Below, in pieces: positions 48,551 through 57,919 of a stretch of DNA of 64,000 nucleotides (positions are counted from its first letter, which is position 1; each line of letters starts with the position of its first letter). This DNA is from Defluviimonas sp. SAOS-178_SWC. Its GTDB lineage: Bacteria; Pseudomonadota; Alphaproteobacteria; Rhodobacterales; Rhodobacteraceae. The stretch is taken from contig NZ_CP156081.1 of the NCBI RefSeq assembly GCF_039830135.1, positions 2,404,001-2,468,000 of the forward strand, in the 5' to 3' direction. The position numbers were made by a program, and so were the translations under genes. The notes beneath the pieces are model-generated. The model made no database searches and was not told the DNA's origin. It was given only the letters and a program-made list of their open reading frames with translations.

Positions 48551-49908
48551 TCTGCAGCCTCCGGTGCGGGCGCCCTGGCCTCCGTGGAGCGCGTCTCGGC
48601 CGCGGCCTCGAAGGTTTCGCCGGTGGCCTCCAGCACCGGCTCGACGCCCGTAAGCGCTGCGTAGCGGCGGCAGATCACGTCACAGTAGATCGGGTCGAGC
48701 TCCACCACCCGCGCGACACGGCCGGTGCGCTCGGCCGCGATCAGCGTGGTGCCCGAGCCTCCGAAGCCGTCGAGCACGATCTCGCCGCGGCGGGTGACGT
48801 CCTTGATCGCATCGGCCACCAGCGCCACCGGCTTTACCGTCGGATGCAGCGCCAGATCCTTCTGGTTGCCGCCGAAGCTGTTCACACCGGGATAGTCCCA
48901 GACATTGGTGCGGTAGCGCCCATGTTCGCCGAGCCCGAAGGTGTTGGTGTGCGGCGCGGTGCCGACCTTCCAGACATAGATCAGCTCGTGCCGGGAGCGG
49001 TAGAAGGTCCCCATGCCGCCATTGGTCTTGGCCCAGATGACGAGGTTCTTCAGCTCGCTGTAAACCTTGGCACCGGCGGCCTGCAGCTCGGCCATGTGGC
49101 GCCAGTCCATGCAGGTGTAGTGGATCGCGCCATCAAGACTGACCGCGGCCATGGCGCCGAGAGAGGCCTCGAGGAAGGCGGTGAAGGTGTCCGCATCCAT
49201 CTCGCCCGAGGCCATCGCGAATTCGCGGTGCTTTACGGTACCGGAGCCGCAGACATGGCCGTCGATCTTCACGTTGTAGGGTGGATCGGTGAACACCGCC
49301 CGAGCGCGATCGGCACCCATGAGCGCGGCATAGGTCGCCGGGTCGCGCGCGTCGCCGCAGATAAGCCTGTGCTTGCCCAGGACCCAGACGTCGCCCGGCT
49401 GGGTCACCGCCGGCCCGGGCTCGGGTTCGAGCATCTCATCAGCCGGGTCCGTGGAATCTTCGTCGGCGCTATCGTCGAGCAGCAGATCGAGCTCGGCGGT
49501 CTCGAAGCCTGTGATCTCCAGGTCGAAGTCGAGATCCAGTGCGGCCAGCGCCTGGAATTCGATCTTCAGGATTTCGCGATCCCAGCCCGCGAGCTCGGCC
49601 AGGCGGTTGTCGGCGATGACATAGGCGCGCCGCTCGGCCGGCGTGAGATGGCCCAGCACGATCGTCGGCACCTCGGCGATGCCAAGCTGCTTTGCCGCCG
49701 CCACGCGGCCGTGGCCGGCGACGATGCCGCCCTTTTCGTCGATCAGCACCGGGTTGGTGAAGCCGAACTTGCGGATCGATGCCGCGATCTGCGCGATCTG
49801 CTTGTCGCTATGGGTGCGGGCATTGCCTGCGTAGGGAATGAGATCGCCGGTCTTGCGATAGGTGATCTTGAGCCGGGTGCTTTCCGGCAGGGTCTTGATG
49901 TCAGCCAT
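48547..49908 (-). CDS. ParB-N domain fused to DNA methyltransferase (beta class)
   Basis: A 453-aa protein. Residues 10-110 are a ParB-like domain (GNARTHSDKQIAQIAASIRKFG, GIVAGHGRVAAAKQLG, ADNRLAEL). The rest is a DNA-N6-adenine or N4-cytosine methyltransferase: TDPPYNVK carries the catalytic DPPY motif and DGFGGSGTTLIAAE the S-adenosylmethionine-binding motif; that order marks the beta (CcrM-like) class. It modifies DNA, probably to protect phage or island DNA or to mark a replication/packaging site. No partner restriction enzyme lies beside it. It heads an operon with two DUF5681 genes. Confidence 0.9.
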   Translation of the reverse strand: MADIKTLPESTRLKITYRKTGDLIPYAGNARTHSDKQIAQIAASIRKFGFTNPVLIDEKGGIVAGHGRVAAAKQLGIAEVPTIVLGHLTPAERRAYVIADNRLAELAGWDREILKIEFQALAALDLDFDLEITGFETAELDLLLDDSADEDSTDPADEMLEPEPGPAVTQPGDVWVLGKHRLICGDARDPATYAALMGADRARAVFTDPPYNVKIDGHVCGSGTVKHREFAMASGEMDADTFTAFLEASLGAMAAVSLDGAIHYTCMDWRHMAELQAAGAKVYSELKNLVIWAKTNGGMGTFYRSRHELIYVWKVGTAPHTNTFGLGEHGRYRTNVWDYPGVNSFGGNQKDLALHPTVKPVALVADAIKDVTRRGEIVLDGFGGSGTTLIAAERTGRVARVVELDPIYCDVICRRYAALTGVEPVLEATGETFEAAAETRSTEARAPAPEAAE

Positions 49909-50089
49909 TCTGGGGCCTTTCGGTTTCGCGCTGCCGGCTCGCCGTGACAGGGGCCAGCGCCCATAAGGGCGAGCCGGTCAGCGTTGTTTCAGGGAGAGGC
50001 CGGACCGTCAGGTCCTTGCGAAGGGCCGGTCTCCCGGCACAAGATCGGCAGGCCCCCCACCGATCACTTCGCGTCCTTTGCTCAATCCG

Positions 50090-50560
50090 CTACTGCCGCG
50101 CGCGGATCGGCTGCTCCTTGCCATTGGCATGGAAGAAGCGGCCATTGATCTTGGCCATCGTCGCGAGGCGGATCTTTTTCACGTGCTGCAAGTCAATTTG
50201 CAGCATGTCACGGCTCCAGCCCGCGAGGTCGCCGAACTCGGTCAGCGTCTTGACGTAGTGCTTGCGCTCTTTCTCGGTGAGCCAGGCGAGCGGCAGCGTC
50301 GGGATCGTCTCGATGCCCAGGCGCAGCGCGGCTTCGACGCGCCCCTGGCCCGCGATGATGTTGCCGATGCCGTTCGTGATGACAGGCAGGGCCGCGCCGA
50401 CCTCGCGGATCGTACGCGCGAAGCATTCGATGTGGTCTTCGCTGTGCTGACGCGCGCTCGGCGCGTGGTAATCCAGCTCACCCGGATGGCACCAGATGAT
50501 CTTGTCGAGGGTCACGGCCCTCAGGGTGGGAACTTCGGTTCCCGTGGTGGCTGCGTGCAT
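50090..50560 (-). CDS. ParB-like nuclease-domain protein (short)
   Basis: A 156-aa protein related to the ParB domain of the methyltransferase fusion: LDYHAPSARQHSEDHIECFARTIREVG, NIIAGQGRVEAALRLGIE, LTEKERKHYV and DLAGWSRDMLQIDLQH. It lacks a helix-turn-helix and the ParB C-terminus. I chose the ATG at 50,560, preceded by AAGGAGG 6 nt upstream, over the farther in-frame start at 50,668. It lies 181 bp upstream of the methyltransferase on the same strand and probably acts with it. Confidence 0.82.
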   Translation of the reverse strand: MHAATTGTEVPTLRAVTLDKIIWCHPGELDYHAPSARQHSEDHIECFARTIREVGAALPVITNGIGNIIAGQGRVEAALRLGIETIPTLPLAWLTEKERKHYVKTLTEFGDLAGWSRDMLQIDLQHVKKIRLATMAKINGRFFHANGKEQPIRARQ

Positions 50561-50917
50561 GGATACCTCCTTACGCAACAGGTGCCCCCGGACAATTCCG
50601 GGCGCTTCGAAACTTTTTTCGACGCCTGGGCGCCGCGTTTCACCGTTGATGCGTAAGCGAGACCCCATGTGGGGCGCTTACGGATGGGACGGTTTCCCGC
50701 CCCGAGACCGGGATATTCCCGCTCTCTGTCTCCGTTGCTGTTGAGCCGGCAGCTTTCTGCGGCTCGTACCCTACATTGGGGCGCTTGCCCAAGAGCGCAA
50801 GGGTTTTCTGCCGCGATGTATAAATGGCTTATATAGAATCTGTATTCCGGGTCGGTTTTCGGGGTCTACGAGGCCCCAAAGCATGGTCTTCGCACCAACG
50901 CCTGACCAGACGAATCT
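50561..50917. promoter_or_regulatory. Noncoding promoter region with inverted repeats
   Basis: CGTAAGCG at 50,652-50,659 pairs with CGCTTACG at 50,675-50,682, with an inner CCCC/GGGG stem (a bulged hairpin). TTACGCAACAGGTG near 50,571 resembles the reverse complement of the same segment. Further right, near 50,820-50,850, is an AT-rich tract. It likely holds the promoter of the ParB-like/methyltransferase genes and may be bound by the XRE regulator. Confidence 0.4.
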
Positions 50918-51142
50918 CTAACTCGCGCCGGAGCGCTGTTCGTCGAGCAACGCACCCACCGGTACGCCCAGCGCCACCGCCAACTTGTCGACCACGGTAA
51001 TTGTCGGATTGCGCGCCCCGCGTTCCAGGTCGCTGACATAGGTCCGATGCAGCCCGGCCTGATGCGCAAACTCCTCCTGCGACCAGCCTTTCGACTGGCG
51101 CAGACGGCGCATGTTGAGGCTCAGGCGTTCGCGGATCTCCAT
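50918..51142 (-). CDS. XRE-family transcriptional regulator
   Basis: A 74-aa single-domain protein with a Cro/C1-type helix-turn-helix: LRQSKGWSQEEFAHQAGLHRTYVSDLERGARNPTITVVDKLA. Such proteins repress phage, plasmid or restriction-modification genes. It is divergent from the unknown gene starting near 51,198 and upstream of the ParB-like/methyltransferase genes, which it may control. Confidence 0.9.
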   Translation of the reverse strand: MEIRERLSLNMRRLRQSKGWSQEEFAHQAGLHRTYVSDLERGARNPTITVVDKLAVALGVPVGALLDEQRSGAS

Positions 51143-51197
51143 TCCGCTAAAGGACGGGTCATGTCGCCGATCCGTCTACAGACGAACAGTGACATTC

Positions 51198-52034
51198 ATG
51201 CTTGACCTCAGCCACCGCGCAAGCGTTGGTCATGTCACTGATCGACGACAATGCGAGGTTGTGACGCTGATGGAAGCGGAAGGCGCAAACGAGACGACGG
51301 CGAAGAATTCGCGGGGATGTGGCGATCCCGTCGTCATGCTTGCCGACCATATCGAAGCCATCGGGCTGGAGCCGGTTGGCGTCTCCGAAGAACACCGATA
51401 TGCTTCCTTGCCGCTCTGCGTGATCGACGCGGTGTTTTCGATCGGCGTGAAATACGCGTCCACGCAAGCCACCGTGGCGCGGTTCTGCGACATGTCTGGC
51501 TGGCCGCGGTTTGCATCGTTGCGCGAGGATCGTGGCGCCGGGACCCACAGCCTCTCAGATCTGTTGGCACTCTATGACGGGTTGAGCGCGGAGACCGCAG
51601 CCCAAGTGCTCTTCGGGAACCGCCAGCGTACATCGACGACTTCAGGGATATTGAAAGCCGAGGCGGTCAGGCTTTTTGCCGAAGCTCTGCGTCAGTGCGA
51701 GATCGACACCTTCGTGGATATCACGGCGGACCGCCTGGAGCTGGCCGAGGCCACTATCCTCGGCCTCCCGGGCCAGGGTAGCGGGATCGCTTTTGACTAT
51801 TTCAGGATGCTGGCCGGTGACGATGACCTCATCAAGCCCGACCGGATGATCCAGCGCTTCGTCGCCTGCGCGCTGGGGGCCGAAAAAGAACCTGAGCCGC
51901 GGCAGGCAGCGGTGTTGGTTCGGCTTGCAGCCCGTGAACTGACCGGGCGCGGGTACCGCTGGACGCCGCTCTGCCTCGATCATGCGATCTGGCAGTATCA
52001 GCGGGCCCTGCGCGCAAGCGTCGGAACGGCCTGA
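51198..52034 (+). CDS. Conserved hypothetical protein, helix-hairpin-helix-like
   Basis: A protein of up to 278 aa. LCVIDAVFSIGVKYASTQATVARFC and LGLPGQGSGIAFDYFRMLAG read like helix-hairpin-helix elements of the HhH-GPD DNA-glycosylase superfamily, but the catalytic Lys/Asp pair is not clear to me. The start is uncertain: ATG 51,198, GTG 51,261 and ATG 51,270 are all possible. It is divergent from the XRE regulator and followed by a small gene. Function not known; DNA binding is the best guess. Confidence 0.65.
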   Translation: MLDLSHRASVGHVTDRRQCEVVTLMEAEGANETTAKNSRGCGDPVVMLADHIEAIGLEPVGVSEEHRYASLPLCVIDAVFSIGVKYASTQATVARFCDMSGWPRFASLREDRGAGTHSLSDLLALYDGLSAETAAQVLFGNRQRTSTTSGILKAEAVRLFAEALRQCEIDTFVDITADRLELAEATILGLPGQGSGIAFDYFRMLAGDDDLIKPDRMIQRFVACALGAEKEPEPRQAAVLVRLAARELTGRGYRWTPLCLDHAIWQYQRALRASVGTA

Positions 52035-52116
52035 GTTTCTCTGCCGGACGGCAGAAACAACTGGACTTTGGCTCCGCCGGAAGCGGTCCTTGCCCGACAG
52101 GGATTGGAGCCGGAAC

Positions 52117-52311
52117 GTGCAGGACACCGAAATGCAGGAGCTCTTCGCGCGACTAACCGCACAGTTCGAGGACTGCGCGGCGCTGGCGGCCGAGGGGCAG
52201 CGGGCTGGGCTCAGCTGGGAGGAAGCGAGGAAGCTGTTCCACGAGATCAGGGCGACAAAAAGGGCTGCCAAGCAGTCTCTTTCCCGCGTTGAACGGTATC
52301 TGGATGGCTAG
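52117..52311 (+). CDS. Small hypothetical protein
   Basis: A 64-aa helical protein (GTG start at 52,117 with GGAG 7 nt upstream; next ATG at 52,132). It contains EMQELFARLTAQFEDCAALA and SWEEARKLFHEIRATKRAAK. No known domain. It lies 82 bp after the hypothetical HhH-like gene on the same strand. Confidence 0.55.
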   Translation: MQDTEMQELFARLTAQFEDCAALAAEGQRAGLSWEEARKLFHEIRATKRAAKQSLSRVERYLDG

Positions 52312-52498
52312 CGCCAATCAAAGGGCGATGATTTGTAACGGAGCGGCCCTGAAGAGACATTCACGACAACGCCCGATGCCGCGCTGCAGCTTCATCAATC
52401 CAGACATTGATCACGGGGCGAAGGTTCGCAGCTGAAGCTCAGCGCGCATGGCCTCAAGATCTGCGCAGTCCGGTTGACAATCAGGGGACCAGAAACCA

Positions 52499-54496
52499 TC
52501 ACTCAACCCAGTCGATTCCGTTAAGCGTGATGCGAGCGACGCGCCAGCCATTTTCCCGCAGGCGGCCGATCTCGGCGTCGTCGAAGGCATCCGCCCGCAT
52601 GGCAAGGCAAAGTAATCTGGCCGCTCTCGTCATTGCCACGTAGTGCAGCCTCAAACGCTGCTTTATTCGATCAGATCGACCGTTCCCACCTTGGTTTTGT
52701 CCTAGCAGCCACGGCTTTAGCTCTTTTAGATGGTGAGCGTAGTAGAAAGTTTCCAAGACAAGTGTGGCAGTATGCGTCTCCCCCTTGACCGAGTGGATGG
52801 ATCCAACACGCACTTTAATAGCTGGCTCTTGCGTCGCATCCTTAAGGACGTTGTTCTGTTTTGCTTTCGCAGGATCGCCGCCGCCGATCTCGCTCCAAGC
52901 AAGAAATTCATTCGCAGCCGCAGGGGTCGCATCTGCCGCGCTCAGCACACGCCCCAATTCCTCGAAAAGCTGCTTGTACTCGGCGTCCCACCTAACCTGC
53001 ACTGGAACTAGCCGTGAGACCGCGAATATTCGGACCAAAGACAAATATGTCTCCAGCGCGCCCTTGTTGCCCTCCAGAAGTTCCATAACGTAGCGGTGGT
53101 TTCGCTTTCTTGTTCCGATGGCGGTCTCAGGCGACATCAGCCGCGCCAGCCTAAGAAGTCCTTGGGCGAGCTTTTCAACCAGATCGCTTGTTTCGCCAGA
53201 CAACTCGGCCAGGCGGCGTCCTGCCGCCAAATACTGGAGCAGAGTTTTCGGCCTTGGCTCTGCGCCCGATATCTCTGGATCATACTCGGGCCAGTAGTGC
53301 CTTATCGAATATGGTAGATTGTCGTCCTTGTGGGTCCGGTGAACTGCTCCCACGGCGGTGAAGTCGCCGCTGCTTAGCTCCGCCGCTCCAAACTCCTGCC
53401 GAAGATAGGCGACATATTCGTCGATGACGCGCCCGGCGCTATCGTCATCGACCAGAAAGATCGCGTGACGGCCCACAAGTTCTGGCTCTCCGCTGCGTCC
53501 AACACCTCCCTGCCCAACCAAGCCATGAGGCGAGACGCCGAGGGGATTGGCGAGAGCCGCCACGCTATTTCCGAAGCGATAACTGTTCGGAAGCGTCCAC
53601 TTGATATCCTCGACGGGGAAGCTATCGGTCGCCGCTCCGTCCTGGCCTTCATAGGCATAGATCGCCTGGTTCTGGTCACCAATTCTCTGGCGCGTTACGG
53701 GACGATCGCCCGCCATAAAGATGCGCTGGAGCAACCGGGATTGAGACTCGCTGTTGTCCTGCACTTCATCGATCAGAAGTAGCGGGAAACGCTGCCTCAG
53801 ATGCCGCACAACCTCGGGATGCCGGTCAAGTAAGTCGGAAGCCCAAACAAACATTTCGTCATGGCAGTACAGCCCTGCCCCATAGGAGTCCCGGCAGACG
53901 CCTTGCATGTTTTGATAGGTTTGCGATGACTTGCCAAGCACTCCGCCCTTGCCCCAAGGGATATCGCCAAGATCGAAGTCAGAGTTCTGGTAGCGCAGTC
54001 GATGAATGCTCTGCCGCCTTTGTTCGAGTGCTCGCCTGGTGACAAATGGAAGCCTCTTCCATCGCCAATTTAGGCAAATGTCGTCGTCTACGGCCTCAAT
54101 CGTAATGCCTTTTGATCTCAGCCAAGGCAGGGCGAGGTATTCGTTCACGAATCCATGGATCGTGCCCACATAGTGCGGGTAGGAAAGCAGCCGTTGGCCT
54201 TCGGAGGTCGCTCCGAGCTTCCTTTCAATCTCGCGCCGCGCAGCATTGGTGTGGGAAAGGACGCAGATGCCGCGCTCTGCTGCGTTCCAATGTCGGGCGA
54301 GAATTGCCAGCTTTGCGACGAGCAGAGTGGTCTTCCCGCTTCCAGGGCACGCTTCCACATCCAAGGTCGCGTTCTCGCGCAACACACCGAGTCGCGGGTC
54401 CGCTCCGTCCGCACCAGAAAACGCCGATTCAGGCAGCCCGAGGACTTTGCAAGCCCACTGAACGTCCTGGTCGCTGACTTCTGGTAGCTCGATCAC
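52499..54496 (-). CDS. gajB: UvrD/Rep-like helicase, GajB-type (Gabija)
   Basis: A 665-aa SF1A helicase. Motifs include CPGSGKTTLLVAKLA near residue 55, LLIDEVQDNSESQ, RIGDQNQAIYAYEGQD, SIHSVKGETHTATLVL and LHYVAMTRAARLL. In Gabija this subunit senses nucleotide loss and DNA ends and partners the GajA nuclease. It is longer than the classic GajB (about 494 aa). Its start overlaps the gajA-like stop (ATGA), so the two are expressed together. Other OLD-UvrD pairs exist, so the name is by family and context. Confidence 0.85.
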   Translation of the reverse strand: MIELPEVSDQDVQWACKVLGLPESAFSGADGADPRLGVLRENATLDVEACPGSGKTTLLVAKLAILARHWNAAERGICVLSHTNAARREIERKLGATSEGQRLLSYPHYVGTIHGFVNEYLALPWLRSKGITIEAVDDDICLNWRWKRLPFVTRRALEQRRQSIHRLRYQNSDFDLGDIPWGKGGVLGKSSQTYQNMQGVCRDSYGAGLYCHDEMFVWASDLLDRHPEVVRHLRQRFPLLLIDEVQDNSESQSRLLQRIFMAGDRPVTRQRIGDQNQAIYAYEGQDGAATDSFPVEDIKWTLPNSYRFGNSVAALANPLGVSPHGLVGQGGVGRSGEPELVGRHAIFLVDDDSAGRVIDEYVAYLRQEFGAAELSSGDFTAVGAVHRTHKDDNLPYSIRHYWPEYDPEISGAEPRPKTLLQYLAAGRRLAELSGETSDLVEKLAQGLLRLARLMSPETAIGTRKRNHRYVMELLEGNKGALETYLSLVRIFAVSRLVPVQVRWDAEYKQLFEELGRVLSAADATPAAANEFLAWSEIGGGDPAKAKQNNVLKDATQEPAIKVRVGSIHSVKGETHTATLVLETFYYAHHLKELKPWLLGQNQGGNGRSDRIKQRLRLHYVAMTRAARLLCLAMRADAFDDAEIGRLRENGWRVARITLNGIDWVE

Positions 54497-56550
54497 GCCG
54501 GGCCACCCGCAACTTCTTCGGCGGGCGCGGCTTCCACTTCACCTTCGCCGATTGGTGCGTCAACTCCACCGCGCCCGGTGGCGTGCCGCACAGCTGCTGT
54601 GACGTAAGACGGAAGAAGCTCCGTGAGGGCTGCGGCATCGTATTTGCCCCTCGCAACCTTCCACTCCAGAATCTCCGAGAGGTACTGGGCGGCGATTGGC
54701 TTTGACGCCTTCGGGGAGTTCGTAAACAGGGAATAGACGTGGGAAGCCAACTCTTCGGCATTTCCGCACGCCTCCTGTTTTCCCTTGAACTCTGCCTTGG
54801 CCGCGCGCGTCACACGGAAGATGTTCTCGGCCTTGTCAGGCTCGTTGATCTTCTCATCTTGCCGCGCAAGCGTTCCGGCAATCCACACTTCTTCAGCCAA
54901 CCCATGGAGAGCGAGATCATACTCCAAGGTCCAATCATTGGATACGAACGTGTCGACAAACTGGCCGCTGGCTTTCGCGCGGATCGCCTCGCGGCGCACA
55001 TCCAACTCACCATCCGCGAAGTCGCTTTTCATGCGCCACCGACGGTCCTTAAGGGCCGGGAATGGTTCTGTCTTCCCGACAACCACAGGGGCGCAATCCG
55101 GCATTACATCCATATCGGTGATGCAGGCGACAGGCACTTTTATCAGGCCGTCGACCTCAGGATCCTTGCGCTGAAATATTCTGGCGAAGCGGCGCAGCCC
55201 GACGCCGCCCACATTGACGATTGAGACGCCATGAGCCGATAAATCCATCTCAATCAGCCGCGCAAGCGTTGGCAGCAGGATATTCTCCGCATCGCCCTCC
55301 ACGATCATGACGCCTCTCGCGAAGAAGAGGTTTGCCTTGGTCACGTCAAGGAACCGCTGCAAGAAGCGGTAATCGTCGGGACTTAGCTCCGTGTGCCCGC
55401 GTGCAAGCGTGAAAGCTTTGCCGCCATGAATGAGAACCAGGCTGTCCAAAGGGATCGCCGAGGCTAGGTTAGGGCTGTGCGTTGTTAGAATAATCTGAAT
55501 TTCGTTCTCGCCATTCGCTCCGGATCCACTGGATTGCTCTGCCAAGAACTGCATCAGGCGAAGCTGCCTTTGCGGGTGCAGATGTGCCTCAGGTTCTTCA
55601 ATGAGCAATAGCGGCAGTCCGACATCCTCCGAGCCAAGCAGCAAAAGCTCGCACGCCATAAAGAGCAGGTTGTTGGATCCAAGGCCCCGGTTAGCAGGAA
55701 GTTCCGGCGCAGTGCCGCTTCTAAGCTCAAGCTCCAGACGTTCGAGAAGCTGACGAAGCCTCGCGTCGCGGTCACCCTGTCTGCCCACGGATATTTGGCC
55801 TTCGAGGTCATCACCTGCAAAGGAAAGCGGCCTAAGATAGGTTTCGTTCAGGGTCTGCCGTGCTTGGCGAATTCCCTCATGCTCAACGATCAATGCACTC
55901 GAATAATCTCCGATCCCAAGCACGCTGAGGTCGGCCACATTCGGCGCGGGGTTGGCAGCGGGATCATAGTCTGCGCCTATGTCGGTGACCTGCTTGGTGC
56001 TCTTGAGAATCTCCGATAGCCTTGAACCGCGTCCCGCAGCCAGGGCGCGCTCGGCATCACGCAGGGGGCGCAAGTATGTGGAGCGCAGCAATTCCCGCGC
56101 CTCGACATCAAGTGCCGGGCCATCACCGTTTTTTCCCGTCCGAACCTCAGAAAAGACCATCCTGCGGCCACTGCGGGCACCGCTTTTGTCCTTGGTAGTC
56201 CAGTGGACGTATAACGCGACATCGGGCTCGCCGCCTTCATCCACATAGGTCAGGAACTCGGCGAACGCGCCTTGCTCTTTCAAGCTTAGGCCATCAAGCC
56301 GACAGCAAATCCGAATTTCCTTGCGTCTCCCGGCACCGCCGGCGGGCCAGTGAAAGTCGCTATCCTGAACGCGGTAGTATTCCTGATCGCGCGTTCCGAA
56401 GATGAACCTCAATGCATCGATGACAGCCGTCTTGCCTGAATCATTTTCCCCTAACAATGCCGTCAGGCCGGGCGAGAGCGGTAGCACAAATTTCTGGTCT
56501 CCCTCACCAAAGCACCGGAAATTTTCAATCTCAATCTTGCTAATATACAT
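54493..56550 (-). CDS. gajA: OLD-family ATP-dependent endonuclease, GajA-type (Gabija)
   Basis: A 685-aa protein. The N-terminal ABC ATPase has MYISKIEIENFRCFGEG, Walker A GENDSGKTAVIDALR near residue 34, Walker B LPLLLIEEPEAHLHPQ and the H-loop LTTHSPNL. The C-terminal TOPRIM nuclease domain has GVMIVEGDAENILLPTLA (catalytic Glu) and CITDMDVMPD (the DxD). GajA nicks DNA when NTP levels fall during phage infection. Known GajA is about 578 aa, so this copy has extra C-terminal sequence. It is followed by the helicase gene and preceded by a winged-helix gene 133 bp upstream. Confidence 0.87.
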   Translation of the reverse strand: MYISKIEIENFRCFGEGDQKFVLPLSPGLTALLGENDSGKTAVIDALRFIFGTRDQEYYRVQDSDFHWPAGGAGRRKEIRICCRLDGLSLKEQGAFAEFLTYVDEGGEPDVALYVHWTTKDKSGARSGRRMVFSEVRTGKNGDGPALDVEARELLRSTYLRPLRDAERALAAGRGSRLSEILKSTKQVTDIGADYDPAANPAPNVADLSVLGIGDYSSALIVEHEGIRQARQTLNETYLRPLSFAGDDLEGQISVGRQGDRDARLRQLLERLELELRSGTAPELPANRGLGSNNLLFMACELLLLGSEDVGLPLLLIEEPEAHLHPQRQLRLMQFLAEQSSGSGANGENEIQIILTTHSPNLASAIPLDSLVLIHGGKAFTLARGHTELSPDDYRFLQRFLDVTKANLFFARGVMIVEGDAENILLPTLARLIEMDLSAHGVSIVNVGGVGLRRFARIFQRKDPEVDGLIKVPVACITDMDVMPDCAPVVVGKTEPFPALKDRRWRMKSDFADGELDVRREAIRAKASGQFVDTFVSNDWTLEYDLALHGLAEEVWIAGTLARQDEKINEPDKAENIFRVTRAAKAEFKGKQEACGNAEELASHVYSLFTNSPKASKPIAAQYLSEILEWKVARGKYDAAALTELLPSYVTAAVRHATGRGGVDAPIGEGEVEAAPAEEVAGGPA

Positions 56551-56682
56551 GGCTGCCCCGCGCTTCTTCCTTCAGGCCTAAAATCCATCTGAAAAACAAT
56601 GAGGGACACCGAGTATCAAGACAACGCCCCCGGGGTAGTTATCCACAAAATCTGGGTCATCCTAACGATCATCCAGCCGGAC

Positions 56683-57372
56683 CTATTCGCCAGGAAACTC
56701 GAACTCGGCAGCTTCATATCTGCGGCCTCTTGTGCCCATATGCACCGATGTCTCCAGCCCGGCAAGCCGGTAGGCGTTTGCCACGCCGTAGTCGTTCGAC
56801 GAACTTGGCACCCGCTCTATGTAGGCGAGCGATAGCGAAGCGAGCAGGCTTGTCGCTGCTTTGATCTCGTGGCGGCGAATACCGGAGTATTCAATGATCT
56901 TGTCAAAACTGATGTTGGCCAGATTGGTATCCCTGCCACGGCGCGCGGCGAAGAGCAGATAAAGCTTGAGGGCGTTCAGCTCCGCCTTGCTGCGCAAGTG
57001 GAAGTGTCTGAATGCCTCCACCACAGGGCCGACATAGAGCGGCTTTGCCGGAAGCTTGCACCAACCGCCGCTCAGGTCGTAGCCGACCAGTTGGAAGGAA
57101 CTGCGGCCATCCTGCCAGCGTTTGACAATGCCGCGCCGCTCAAGAAGGCTTAGACCTTTGGAAAGCTTCGCGCGGCTCATATCCGTAGCCGCACAAAGGT
57201 CGTCATAGGTTATTTTGGTCAGGCCGGTCTCTTGGTCCGCGTGATGTGCGATGACAACCAAAGCCATGAGTGCCGCCGTGTTGTCCGAGGCACCATCCGT
57301 CCACTTGAACTTCTTAAGACCGTGCTCCTCGATCCAAACCGAGGGCAGATTTACCCATTTGCGTATCGCCAT
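56683..57372 (-). CDS. Winged-helix/replication-initiator-like protein
   Basis: A 229-aa protein. ITYDDLCAATDMSRAKLSKGLSLLERRGIVKRW is a winged-helix DNA-binding segment. A second, similar helical region (NISFDKIIEYSGIRRHEIKAATSLLASL) gives a two-winged-helix layout like Rep-type replication initiators. Its ATG overlaps the stop of the small membrane-peptide gene (TGATG), and a GTG lies one codon earlier. It is on the same strand as the Gabija pair and may regulate it or be a required accessory gene. Confidence 0.7.
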   Translation of the reverse strand: MAIRKWVNLPSVWIEEHGLKKFKWTDGASDNTAALMALVVIAHHADQETGLTKITYDDLCAATDMSRAKLSKGLSLLERRGIVKRWQDGRSSFQLVGYDLSGGWCKLPAKPLYVGPVVEAFRHFHLRSKAELNALKLYLLFAARRGRDTNLANISFDKIIEYSGIRRHEIKAATSLLASLSLAYIERVPSSSNDYGVANAYRLAGLETSVHMGTRGRRYEAAEFEFPGE

Positions 57373-57524
57373 CACTTCTCCTTCTTGGCGACCGTGACCA
57401 CCGCATAGATCGCGTATGCCGCCAGTCCAAATGCCGCCAAGATCAAGATCAGAACTAGCACTCCGGGCGGCAGGCCGGAGAGCAGTTCACCAAGGTTCGT
57501 CAATTCTTCCATCGTTTGCTCCAT
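57372..57524 (-). CDS. Small single-span membrane protein (50 aa)
   Basis: A 50-aa frame too short for standard lists. It reads MEQTMEELTNLGELLSGLPP, then PGVLVLILILAAFGLAAYAIY as one transmembrane helix, then a basic tail VAKKEK. A second ATG lies four codons later. It overlaps the winged-helix gene (TGATG) and is the first gene of the probable operon with it and the Gabija-like pair. Its role is unknown; small membrane peptides in defense operons can be effectors or sensors. Confidence 0.6.
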   Translation of the reverse strand: MEQTMEELTNLGELLSGLPPGVLVLILILAAFGLAAYAIYAVVTVAKKEK

Positions 57525-57919
57525 CGTCGTTTCGCGTTTGCTCGATGAAGCAAAAATTCGCAGAGGACACAGAATATCTCTAGAAACAGTGTCAGGGCAA
57601 TTCCAAAGAATTTGCAGTCTTAATCGTTTTATTTCAATATATTAAGTTCACAACAATAGGCTTTGAGCGATCCTAAAACAGTTCACGAACGCGAGCCCAT
57701 GAACCGTATGAGCAGTTTTCGGCAGTATGACCGCTGCTAGTCACCCATCGATATGAGACTTGAAGCATAGCAATTTTTCGGCGCGTTTGCACCCTTGCGG
57801 GCCGGGCTGTCGTGAACCGAGCCCGCCTTCGTCGGTCTCGGACAACCGGTTTCCATCACTTGCGAGAAATCGTCGGCCAGCCCCGATGGGCTGACTTTCC
57901 TTTTCTTTGTTTGGGGGCC
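57525..57919. other. AT-rich promoter region and possible terminator
   Basis: No supported gene. The left part (57,580-57,660) is AT-rich and lies upstream of the small membrane-protein gene, so it probably holds that promoter. On the plus strand CAGCCC (57,878-57,883), loop CGAT, GGGCTG (57,888-57,893) is followed by a pyrimidine/T-rich run, which resembles an intrinsic terminator. Confidence 0.4.
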
